A stretch of DNA of 64,000 nt, taken from Leuctra nigra. Taxonomy: Eukaryota > Arthropoda > Insecta > Plecoptera > Leuctridae. Location of the stretch: NCBI GenBank assembly GCA_934045905.1, contig OW203771.1, positions 5,084,001 through 5,148,000 on the forward strand, in the 5' to 3' direction. The notes below the pieces were generated by a model. The model was not told where the DNA came from, did no database searches, and saw nothing but the letters and a program-made list of their open reading frames with translations. This document shows positions 42,801 through 49,509 of this stretch, piece after piece (position 1 is the stretch's first letter; every line of letters starts with the position of its first letter). The position numbers were made by a program, and so were the translations under genes.

Positions 42801-45800
42801 ATTATCGGCTGAAGCCTTGGCAACAGTCAATGAAACCCAGCCATCTAGACGGCTAAAGTGGGTCCTGATATGAATTATATCGATGTATGTAAACACAACA
42901 AGTGACTTGTGCCTGGGTACTTGTCCTTAACAACCTGTTGCTCCTACAAGGCTCGCCACGCGGAGAAGTGCGGAGTAAGCAGCCTGCTGTGTCTGCCCGA
43001 CCTCTTCAACAAGCCGGCCACTGAGGAGGACCTCGTCAGATATCTGCAGCATGTGAGCAAGGCGGCGCCCAAAACCCCGCTGCTCTACTATCATATGCCC
43101 TCGTACACCAATGTCAACCGTAAGTACAGGCTGTGTCCAGTAGTCTTACTTATACCTTGATACAGTTCATACGCTGCAGGGGTAAATTATATTTTCAATC
43201 GAGATAATTGGGCGAGCGACGCTAGCGACTCGTTTTGGCTCTTTTGGCACGGACATCTGTTTTTTCTTTCGTGTGTTTTTTTTCTGTTACTGCGGTTATA
43301 CACAGTCACAGTTCTTCTTCGATCGAGCTGAAATTTTGCACACATGTTCGGACCATCTCTAGGCGTTGCAGACCCAATTTTTTTTGAAATCAGCTGATAG
43401 GTTCAAAATTTAAAAACATTATATTCCGATTGGTTGGTCCGATCAATTTGAAATTTTGTAAAGTCATTGCTATCAACAATGTCTCAAATCCTGGAGAGTT
43501 TTAGCCAAATCCTCCAATTTGTTTAAGTTTAAATATTATCTTCTGATTGGTTGGTTGAATAGAAAAATTTTTCTAAAAAATTTTATAGTGGCAATTTCCT
43601 ACAGCAGGCGATTGTCTTCTTTATAGAAACTTCTTTATGGAAACTATTGCCAGTGTGTTGATCGTGTTGCAGTGGACATTGCCAAGGTGTTCTCGCTGGC
43701 TGCTCGCGATGTGTCCACATTCTCCGGCGCCAAGTTCACGCACACGAACCTCGAGGAAGGCGCTAGAGTCCTGGCCTACATATCATGTACACATACTATT
43801 GTACTCGCTATTGCCAGTGTGTTGATCGTGTTGCAGTGGACATTGCCAAGGTGTTCTCGCTGGCTGCTCGCGATGTGTCCACATTCTCCGGCGCCAAGTT
43901 CACGCACACGAACCTGGAGGAAGGCGCTAGAGTCCTGGCCTACATATCATGTACACATACTATTGCACTCGCTATTGCCAGTGTGTTGATCGTGTTGCAG
44001 TGGACATTGCCAAGGTGTTCTCGCTGGCTGCTCGAGATGTGTCCACATTCTCCGGCGCTAAGTTCACGCACACGAACCTCGAGGAAGGCGCTAGAGTCCT
44101 GAGGTGGGATTCTATAACTCCATTGCGACCGCTTAGCAATTTCTTCCATAAGGATTAACATTGAAATAATTGCTAAGCGGTCGCAATGGAGTTATAGAAT
44201 CAGGGCCCTGGCCGTGGCAGAGAAACACGACCTTAGCGTCTTCCTTGGCTGCGACACGGTCCGTAATGTTCCTCCCACCTTCTAGTGGATATCTTATGGA
44301 AATACCGGACTAACATATTCAGGGACGGCGCCAGGAATTTTTTAAAGGGTGGGCAGTGAGCGGCGGAAAATTATTTAGGGTGGGCACATAATTTTTCCAA
44401 TGTGTTATATTAAAAGAAAGCCTTGCCCCTTAGGGCGATTTTCGGATTTTTAAATCAATAGAAACGAATTTGGGACGCTGAAATACTACTTTTGGGGTAA
44501 AATATGATTGGAATATCACAGCTAATAGGGGTGGATTGTAAAGTTACAAAATAAAGGTTTGATCTACATACCAGCCTTCAGCTTGAATGCTGTGTATTTT
44601 ATATTTTTTTTCATCTGCTATTTGATTACTTATTACATAATTTTAACCAAAGTTAAAATTTAGAGATAATAATAAAAGTATCTTCAGTTATTTTTAGGTA
44701 GGCAGAGCCCAGAGGGTGGGCAGTAGACAATTTCGCCCACCCCTGGCGCCGTCCCTGAAAATATCACCGTGACGATAGGGTAGTTGCATCCCCCCGGCTA
44801 CTAGGCAACTTAAAATATAAATCTGGGGGACAGCCATTTTTAACAAGTTTAATCTATTTTCAATACAGTTGTGATTGTGACAGAATTATATTAAAATGAA
44901 AGATGGAAATGGTTTTAAATAAATAAGGAACTTAAATCATGGATGATAATGATTACATGCTCATATACTGAAAGCACCTGTCTCCCAGTCAGATTTTGTT
45001 CAACTGTGACGTCAGATTAGATTGCCATACACTTGAGTGTTGCTGTAACACCAGTTTCTGATGATTCCAGTGGTCGAATAGGGGGGGGGGGGGGGGGCAG
45101 GGGGAGAGAATGCGGGGAGATGGTATCCGCCCATAGGTAATATATTAATGGCACCATTCCCCCATGACTAATTTGTCCACTTAACCATCCCCCTATGAGA
45201 GATTAATTTATTTATTTGGGGCAGCCCCCCACACCGTATTGGAGGGAAAATTGCGAAAAAAAAAAAAAAAATATTATCAAAATACACTTCAGAACGTCTT
45301 AAAATTGATTTCAAAGTGTCAAAAAAACAAAAAAGCCCTGCGGGGTAAGTTAAAAAAATGAAAAAGTGAAAACTGTGAAAACTTAAAAAAGTTAAAAATC
45401 AAAATACACCTCAGAATGTTTTAAAATTGATTTCAGAGTGTCAAAAACCAAAAAACGCCCTGCGGAGAAACGTGGGGTGCGCCCCCCCCCCCCCTCAGCT
45501 CGTGGCAAGTTTTGTTCCTTCACTTGCCCCCCTTGGCAGAAATCCTGCCAGTACACCATCCCCCCATGGACAGACTTCCAATTCGACCACTGGATGATTC
45601 AACAGATCTGTGGAGGAAGAAATGAATGTGTCACCAACCAAAGATGAAAACAGAGAAGTGTATTTGACTTGGAGTGATGTTTTGTCTAGATTATGGCCGG
45701 CGCATACGCCCTCGGCTTCAGCTCCGCCATTGCGACGACCTTGAACATGGTTGCCGCGCCTGGCCAGCAGATCCTCGCTGCCGTCAAGTCTGGCAACACT

Positions 45801-46330
45801 GCGCTGGCCTTGAAAGAGCAGCGTGGACTCACTGACGTCATCAATGTCATCACGCAACACGGTGAGTGCTCGGCGCATGCGCAGGACATGACACTAAAGA
45901 CTTTTAATCCGAGAGGTTCCCGAAAAATAAGGTTTGAATTATGTTTTAGCAAAATTTTTGGCGCACCTAATATAAAAGACGAAATACAAGATTAAGAGCA
46001 ATATTATTACAATGGGGGGGGGGGGGGGGGGGGGTTAGGTTCTAGACAAGGGGTGTCAATTTCCTTCAATTCTCCCTATTCCTACGCGCCTGTAATGTAG
46101 ACATTCAAGCGCATTTATTCAATATTGTCAGATCAAGCCACCAGCGCATATGATGCAATTCTAAGTTGACTTGATGTGTTCCAGGCTTGTGGGTGCCGAC
46201 GATGAAGGCAGCAATGAACCTGATGACCCCGATCCAGGTGGGTCAAGCGCGACCTCCGCTGAGTCACGTGACCGCTGAGCAGCGACAGCAGATGAAACAG
46301 GACCTCCAGAAGATGAAGCTCTGCAAGTAA
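27877..46330 (+). CDS. NPL: N-acetylneuraminate lyase (sialic acid aldolase), 9 coding exons, 309 aa
   Basis: Exons are 27877-27879, 29545-29600, 32215-32294, 33829-33974, 42951-43119, 44001-44103, 44204-44258, 45690-45861 and 46185-46330. They total 930 nt in consistent phase. The protein is a class I aldolase TIM barrel of the DHDPS/NAL family. It shows [15 protein letters not shown], the GTSGEG loop (residues 49-54), the catalytic tyrosine in YYHMP (Tyr142), the Schiff-base lysine in [10 protein letters not shown] (Lys172), and [18 protein letters not shown]. The enzyme reversibly splits sialic acid into N-acetylmannosamine and pyruvate in the cytosol. The length matches animal NPL. Intron 4 carries an LTR retrotransposon. 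Two extra copies of exon 6 precede the one used here. AATAAA lies at 46429. Confidence 0.93.
28418..29218 (+). mobile_element. Helitron-like element F2, copy in NPL intron 1 (801 bp)
   Basis: TTGAGCGAGCGAAGCGAGCG to ...GTTTTCCTAG, host A on the left and T on the right. It is the empty-site reference for the LINE and hAT MITE inserted in the sister copy at 21077-27161. Confidence 0.72.
29545..29600 (+). CDS. NPL: NPL coding exon 2
   Basis: It lies between TTTTTTTTCAG and ACAG|GTGAGA and encodes [18 protein letters not shown], the first barrel strand of the NAL family. A TTAA-flanked MITE starts 22 bp after its end. Confidence 0.9.
29622..30158. mobile_element. TTAA-flanked foldback MITE (family M4), copy 1
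   Basis: TTAAGGTGATACTAGCGCTC at the left and GCGCTTGCAGCACCTTAA at the right form imperfect inverted ends. Internal arms (GACAAACTTAGGGTTATCCC and its complement) make a long hairpin. Other copies are at 50799-51317, about 56568-57076 and 62729-63265. TTAA flanks recall piggyBac-type targets, but the TIR is not a known piggyBac end. Confidence 0.82.
30159..32214. other. NPL intron 2 remainder, no gene seen
   Basis: AT-rich intron sequence without a supported frame or a recognisable repeat. Confidence 0.6.
32215..32294 (+). CDS. NPL: NPL coding exon 3
   Basis: It begins after CTTCCAG and ends CTAG|GTGAGA. It encodes the helix and strand ending [12 protein letters not shown] that lead into the GTSGEG loop. 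Confidence 0.85.
32430..32490. repeat. CATCAT/CGTCAT trinucleotide microsatellite
   Basis: An interrupted ATC/GTC triplet run in NPL intron 3. Confidence 0.9.
32734..33658 (+). mobile_element. Helitron-like element F2, copy in NPL intron 3 (925 bp)
   Basis: Closely related to 9090-10004 along the whole length. It begins TTGAGCGAGCGTAGCGAGCG and ends GTTTTCCTAG, with host A and T at the edges and no duplication. Confidence 0.72.
33829..33974 (+). CDS. NPL: NPL coding exon 4 (GTSGEG motif)
   Basis: It begins after GTTCACAG and ends GATG|GTAAAG. It carries [20 protein letters not shown], the substrate-binding loop of the family. Confidence 0.93.
34499..36095 (+). repeat. 5' LTR
   Basis: TGGAGCACATCCCGAGG at the start and GAAAGCATTTCA at the end. 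Unusually long at 1.6 kb. TATA-like words (ATATAATATAAAAG) occur about 110 bp in. Minus-strand frames in it are duplicated in the 3' LTR and look accidental. Confidence 0.93.
36100..36117 (+). promoter_or_regulatory. primer binding site, first copy
   Basis: TGGCGCCCAGTACG starts four bases after the LTR. TGGCGCC complements the 3' end of a tRNA ending GGCGCCA, as lysine tRNAs do. Confidence 0.6.
36228..36249 (+). promoter_or_regulatory. second primer-binding-site-like copy
   Basis: TTTCAGAATTGGCGCCCA recurs 128 bp downstream, followed by ACAGGGAGGCTCG. This gives a longer tRNA-complementary look than the first copy. Confidence 0.45.
36635..38251 (+). CDS. LTR retrotransposon Gag (538 aa)
   Basis: First ATG at 36635. 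The N-terminal third is highly charged and probably coiled-coil ([19 protein letters not shown]). Residues about 290-450 are a Ty3/gypsy-type capsid region ([20 protein letters not shown] ... [21 protein letters not shown] ... [13 protein letters not shown]). Instead of a CCHC knuckle, the tail is a long Arg/Gly-rich segment ([14 protein letters not shown]) that probably binds RNA. The frame is intact. It stops at TAG 38249, three bases after a GGGAAAC shift site, and overlaps the protease frame by 49 nt. Confidence 0.88.
   Translation: MSGIEETLCVTADEGVGVEDVVVDNAEDQISDIKSDSGSNEWDQKPVYDAKEAVDRFMRGVDEKFEQYRDENIRYAREKREEEQQRQKIEQERFAALQNMFAEMCARHDREAGRVGINEVKVDQVKEGLENLTEKVEKLETEGENFCQGVDVKFGLLNGTVNDMNHRLGRQELQSEEQYEIINVNVRTEVDGLKKSVNKNSSVCESKAAKLENRTVRLETQLEQTAANVQESIAKLQEGYESEVRNINEAQKEFEKKFKINLDNTSVVINGNGCGNIVTQLTTELRNEEIVYNGRNEQLHVLEFIRLVEMKFKQHPSLTGYQKLVVVSTAMRHLAKTWYREQVYEDYEEFKRGIVGKFWGIREQSYVLEQVYNGKYNGTPSMSEYFKKLVKLAGYLPNAMEDGELARQLLRHLPIKTRELLNTSKGSTKKLIKQLVDCENEGLYCVLLNTRYQGNGNNRRGPPVDNPIQNVNQVAMRRDDARGGFRGRGRGGYRGGNQGGGAQGGYQGGGDRRDEQANRQRDDRYRNRAENAQIQGNG
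38203..38742 (+). CDS. LTR retrotransposon aspartic protease, -1 frame, ends at its own stop
   Basis: This frame is open from 38203, lies -1 to gag and ends TAA at 38742. It has no early ATG, so it is probably reached by frameshifting. Retropepsin features are the catalytic [11 protein letters not shown], a flap-like IIGATSS and [13 protein letters not shown] near the end. It would cleave Gag. It stops where reverse transcriptase would normally follow. Confidence 0.82.
   Translation, partial: SVSKSSGKRTNPGKRVVSRENSANHVTEFMQREIYNINMYGGRELLEEEVNDVNGSEFIRCPEILVSLQGRNVIGLLDSGSEATCISTELFEEVHAKNAKLDILPVVGVSIIGATSSKGQKVSKQVLLPITIEGIPAEIVCLVVPGLQRELIIGIDSMSQLGVRICFDSNSIYVKGKEM
38239..38245 (+). promoter_or_regulatory. 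candidate -1 ribosomal frameshift site GGGAAAC
   Basis: In the gag frame it reads G GGA AAC, the X XXY YYZ form, three nucleotides before the gag stop and inside the gag/protease overlap. A stimulatory structure downstream was not established. Confidence 0.7.
38743..41046 (+). other. non-coding interior of the LTR element
   Basis: 2.3 kb without a coding frame on the + strand; it takes the place of the missing pol. The sequence is rich in G, A and T on this strand, with GAATG/GTGTG words. Confidence 0.75.
41047..42643 (+). repeat. 3' LTR
   Basis: Same length as the 5' LTR and collinear with it at +6548 bp throughout. Confidence 0.93.
42951..43119 (+). CDS. NPL: NPL coding exon 5 (catalytic tyrosine)
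   Basis: It begins after CTCCTACAAG and ends CAACC|GTAAGT. It encodes [17 protein letters not shown] and [13 protein letters not shown] with the proton-relay tyrosine. Confidence 0.92.
43208..43620 (+). mobile_element. partial Helitron-like F2 copy
   Basis: It begins TTGGGCGAGCGACGCTAGCG and follows the F2 5' body (CTCTTTTGGCACGGAC, TTCTTCGATCGAGCTGAAAT). The 3' end is missing. Confidence 0.55.
43673..43786 (+). CDS. NPL: extra copy 1 of NPL exon 6 (optional exon or relic)
   Basis: It encodes the same 34 residues as the used exon, including AKFTHTN, followed by AYIS up to a possible donor CAT|GTACAC. With that donor it is 114 nt long and would insert in frame. Whether it is ever spliced cannot be seen. 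Confidence 0.45.
43837..43950 (+). CDS. NPL: extra copy 2 of NPL exon 6 (optional exon or relic)
   Basis: As copy 1, with a single silent change in the coding part (CTC to CTG). Confidence 0.45.
44001..44103 (+). CDS. NPL: NPL coding exon 6 (Schiff-base lysine)
   Basis: It begins after GTGTTGCAG and ends CTGAG|GTGGGA. It carries [10 protein letters not shown] with the catalytic lysine. It is the only copy followed by a donor that keeps the family sequence ([14 protein letters not shown]). Confidence 0.88.
44104..44203 (+). other. NPL: 100-nt NPL intron that is a perfect hairpin
   Basis: The intron GTGGGATTC ... GAATCAG consists of 34-bp perfectly complementary arms (44108-44141 and 44168-44201) around a 26-nt loop. 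Removing it joins AG to GGCCCTGG and restores VLRALAVAE. Confidence 0.88.
44204..44258 (+). CDS. NPL: NPL coding exon 7
   Basis: It begins after GAATCAG and ends ACACG|GTCCGT. It encodes [18 protein letters not shown]. Confidence 0.85.
44320..44757. mobile_element. 438-bp hAT-type MITE
   Basis: Ends are CAGGGACGGCGCCAGG and CCTGGCGCCGTCCCTG. The 8-bp flanks AACATATT and AAAATATC match at 6 of 8 positions, an aged target duplication. A related 5' fragment is near 60735. Confidence 0.82.
45060..45560. repeat. G/C-run-rich degenerate repeat in NPL intron 7
   Basis: It shares AAAAAGCCCTGCGGGG, TTTCAAAGTGTCAAAAA and AGAAATCCTGC with the MITE at 15651-16034, in the same orientation. It also contains long G and C runs. 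A decayed relative of that MITE. Confidence 0.6.
45690..45861 (+). CDS. NPL: NPL coding exon 8
   Basis: It begins after TTGTCTAG and ends ACACG|GTGAGT. It encodes [19 protein letters not shown] and the following helices. Confidence 0.9.
46014..46034. repeat. poly-G run of about 21
   Basis: One of several long G or C homopolymers (also about 12150, 15685, 21393, 45079), all in or near repeats. Confidence 0.9.
46185..46330 (+). CDS. NPL: NPL last coding exon
   Basis: It begins after GTGTTCCAG and ends AAG TAA. It encodes the C-terminal helices ([20 protein letters not shown]). AATAAA follows at 46429. Confidence 0.92.
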
Positions 46331-46434
46331 CACTATGGAGCGCTGTCGTCGTCACACGAAATGTTCAGTCATGTGGAAAGACATGTTGCTTGCGAAGTGA
46401 ACATGACGGCCAAGAAGCAAACCCCCAAAATAAA

Positions 46435-47576
46435 TTCTTGATTTTTATACATACTTGTAAATTGATTTTATTTCTCCACTTCCTTTTCAAAATGTTGATT
46501 GCACACTTGAGTGTCTCATCTAAGTATTGAAAATGCATCTGTTTTCCTGTTTTTCTCCGTTCTGGTAAGTAGAGGCTAAGTGGAGGGCGAGTTTTACTTC
46601 AAGGCCTCGCGCATTCGTTCTGAACGCTTCTTATTTCTATGCCGCTACTTACATTCACTTTACATTCACTACAATTGTGTTAATCAATTAAAATAAAACA
46701 AATTACTTCTTCTATTTAATTGTTTTGATTTACATCGTGCAATTCCAATTAGTATCAATTATTTTATTCAATTGATTCATTGAGGCATTTGCCTCTCGAC
46801 TGATTGTATGTATGATGGAAGATGATGGAGAAGAATAGAAGAATATGGATGAACTGTTGGTAGGAGGCGGTCGTGGCCTACCTGTAGGGTACAATCCCAG
46901 CATTTTCCTTTCGACTGAGTGTATGTGTATGATGGAAGATGATGGTGAAGAATATAGTTAAGGATGAACAGTGGGAAGGAGGCGGTCGTGGCCTGGTAGT
47001 AGGGTAGCACGTTCGTAACACCTATTATTATATTTCATCACCTAACGTTCGTTAGGTGATGAAATATAGAAATGGTTCTAATAGGTACACTGCATTGAGG
47101 TATACCAGAGTTAATTGCTGTTGGAAAATTTAAGATATCCCAAACTTTAATTAATCTTAGTATAAACCGTGGTATAAACCAAAGACATGCCCTCGAATTC
47201 CACGTAATCCTATTTAGAGATGGTGTTGTTGTTTTGAATAAGAATGTCAATATCAGAGCCGTCTTCAAAAACTTTCTGTTGTAGAAGAATGTATAAAACA
47301 ACGACAGTATCGACCCAGTGTACAATCACGGATATGTCCTTATAAATACTTTACATCTCGTACGCTGATTACGCAATTGCTTGCGTGTCTCAATAAGAGT
47401 AAAATTAATACTGCGGTGACTACTTACCTATGGAAATTATGTAGAACTTTATACAAGTTGCATAGTTCAAAAGGAATAAATGTATAGAAGTTTAAATAAC
47501 ATATAGTTTTATAAATATTTTATAGTTTGGTCAAAGTAATTCATATAGCAACCCATCTTGTTATTTAGTATTGCAG
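46435..47576. other. intergenic between NPL and the odorant receptor gene
   Basis: A 120-bp direct duplication around GGAGGCGGTCGTGGCCT (46786-46895 and 46905-47005) and a perfect 18-bp hairpin (47030-47047 with 47050-47067). No gene seen. Confidence 0.6.
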
Positions 47577-47639
47577 AAGAAGACCCGGTGTACGCTTACG
47601 TTTCTGAAAGTAAGAGGACACTAAGACTGGGGCTCAGCG

Positions 47640-47703
47640 ATGAAGAATAAGAACGAGAAGATGAGGATTTTCGAGCAAGCGTTCGCGCTCATGGACAATA
47701 TAG
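47640..47703 (+). CDS. OR coding exon 1
   Basis: ATG at 47640, 63 nt after the acceptor ATTGCAG. It encodes MKNKNEKMRIFEQAFALMDN and ends ATAG|GTGAGAT. The donor is duplicated by a MITE. A matching exon at 61019-61061 supports the model. Confidence 0.75.
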
Positions 47704-49441
47704 GTGAGATTAGGGATGGAGAAAATATCTAGATATCGATATATATCGATATCAAAAAAATATCGAAACATCGATACCTGAATATATTAAATATCGATAT
47801 ATTGAAATATCGAAATATCGATATATCGATATATTGAAATATTGAAATATCAATATATTGAAATATCGAAATATTGAAATATCGAAATATTGAAATATCG
47901 ATATATTGAAACCTTACCGCATGATACAATTATGTTCTTAATTGAAGTTTATACCTACTATGGCAAAATAATTCATATTTGCAGTGCAGCGTTTACAAGA
48001 TTTATGGACAATTTCTCAGATTATTCACATTTTCTTTCTTATCTGGCCGGTGACCCTATATTTTGGAACGGCTGTGTTACTTCTTTTTACATTTTCTTTT
48101 GAAATTCCTAGCAGTTTTAGGAGCAATTTAATATATATAATAAATATATATATATATATATTTAATAAATATATATATAATATATATCAATATTTCCATA
48201 CCTATACATCTAAATATTATTTCCGTATCAATATTTCGATATTTCGATATTTCAATATATCGATATATCGATACTTCGATATTTCAATATATCGATATTT
48301 CGATATTTCAATATATCGATATTTCAATATATCGATATTTCGATATTTCGATATTTCAATATTTCAATATATCGATTTATAAATGATATCGATAGTCGAT
48401 ATCAAAATCCAAGTTCGCTCCATCCCTAGGTGAGATTATCTTTGTGGAGGCTACTTTCAGCATAGAGGTAAGAATGGTTTTCTTACCTCTATGCTTTCAG
48501 AGGGACAATACACGCATCAAACACCGGCGACCGAGGAATGTCATTCAATGTTCAAGTAGGCAACTCTTTCTAAACATGTGTTCGCCTAATCAGTAATAGA
48601 CCCCAAATAATCAATATACCGGGTGGCGCAAAAACAAATCCCCGGGATTGAGAGGTCACTATATCGAAACTATTATAGATAGGATTATGAAATATTTACA
48701 CGTATTAGAAAACATACCAAAATGTAATATGTGCAAGTTTCAAAAACATTACTATTGTAGGAAAAAAATTACAGCTGTTCAAATTTGGTTGACAAAAAAA
48801 TGATTATACGGAGCTCAAATAGCGCGCGTCGAGAAAACTTCCAATGGCCGGGACGCTGTTTCGTCAAAACTACGTATGATATCAAGATGAAATTTTCGAA
48901 TTACATTCAAAATAGATTAAGATCGATTGTGTAAAATTTCAATCAATATCAATATATGGAACGAAAGTTAATGATTCTTGAAGTTGAGCTTGAAAACAGA
49001 ATAGTGGGGAAAAAATTCACTTTTATAACGTGTGTAATAAAAGTTTAGAAATAATCTACATATTCTGATTTAAGCTCAACTTCAAGATTCCATAACTTTC
49101 GTTTCATTCATTCAAATTGATTGAAATTTTTACACTGTCGATCTTAATATATTTTCAATATAATTTGAAATTTTCAGCTTGATATCGTTCGTAGTTTTGA
49201 AGAAACAGCGTCCCGGCCATTGGCATTTTTCTGGACGAGCGCTATTTGAGCTCCGTATAATCATTTTTTTGACAACCAAATTTGAACAGCTGTAACTTTT
49301 TCCTACAGTAAGAATGTTTTTGAAACTTGCACATATTAAATTTTGGTATGTTTTCTAATATGTGTAAAAATTTCAGAATCCTATCTATAATAGTTTCGAT
49401 ATAGTGACCTCTCAATCACGGGGATTTTTTTGGTGCCACCC

Positions 49442-49509
<68 letters not shown>

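Larger units (their letters stand above)
43635..44103 (+). repeat. 164-bp tandem triplication containing NPL exon 6
   Basis: Three head-to-tail units, with exon starts at 43673, 43837 and 44001, each exactly 164 bp apart. Each includes the acceptor GTGTTGCAG and the full lysine-bearing coding segment. Units 1 and 2 continue into GCCTACATATCATGTACAC, unit 3 into the donor GAG|GTGGGA. Confidence 0.97.

Noticed and set aside
43672..44158. 105-codon repetitive proteins across the triplicated exon
   Set aside because: Read-through of intron parts between exon copies. The unit is 164 bp, so the frame changes in each copy; only the spliced exon segment matches the enzyme.
47729..48382. Frames rich in Ile/Phe/Tyr/Asp repeats on both strands
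   Set aside because: Translations of the GATAT-rich arms of the hAT MITE.
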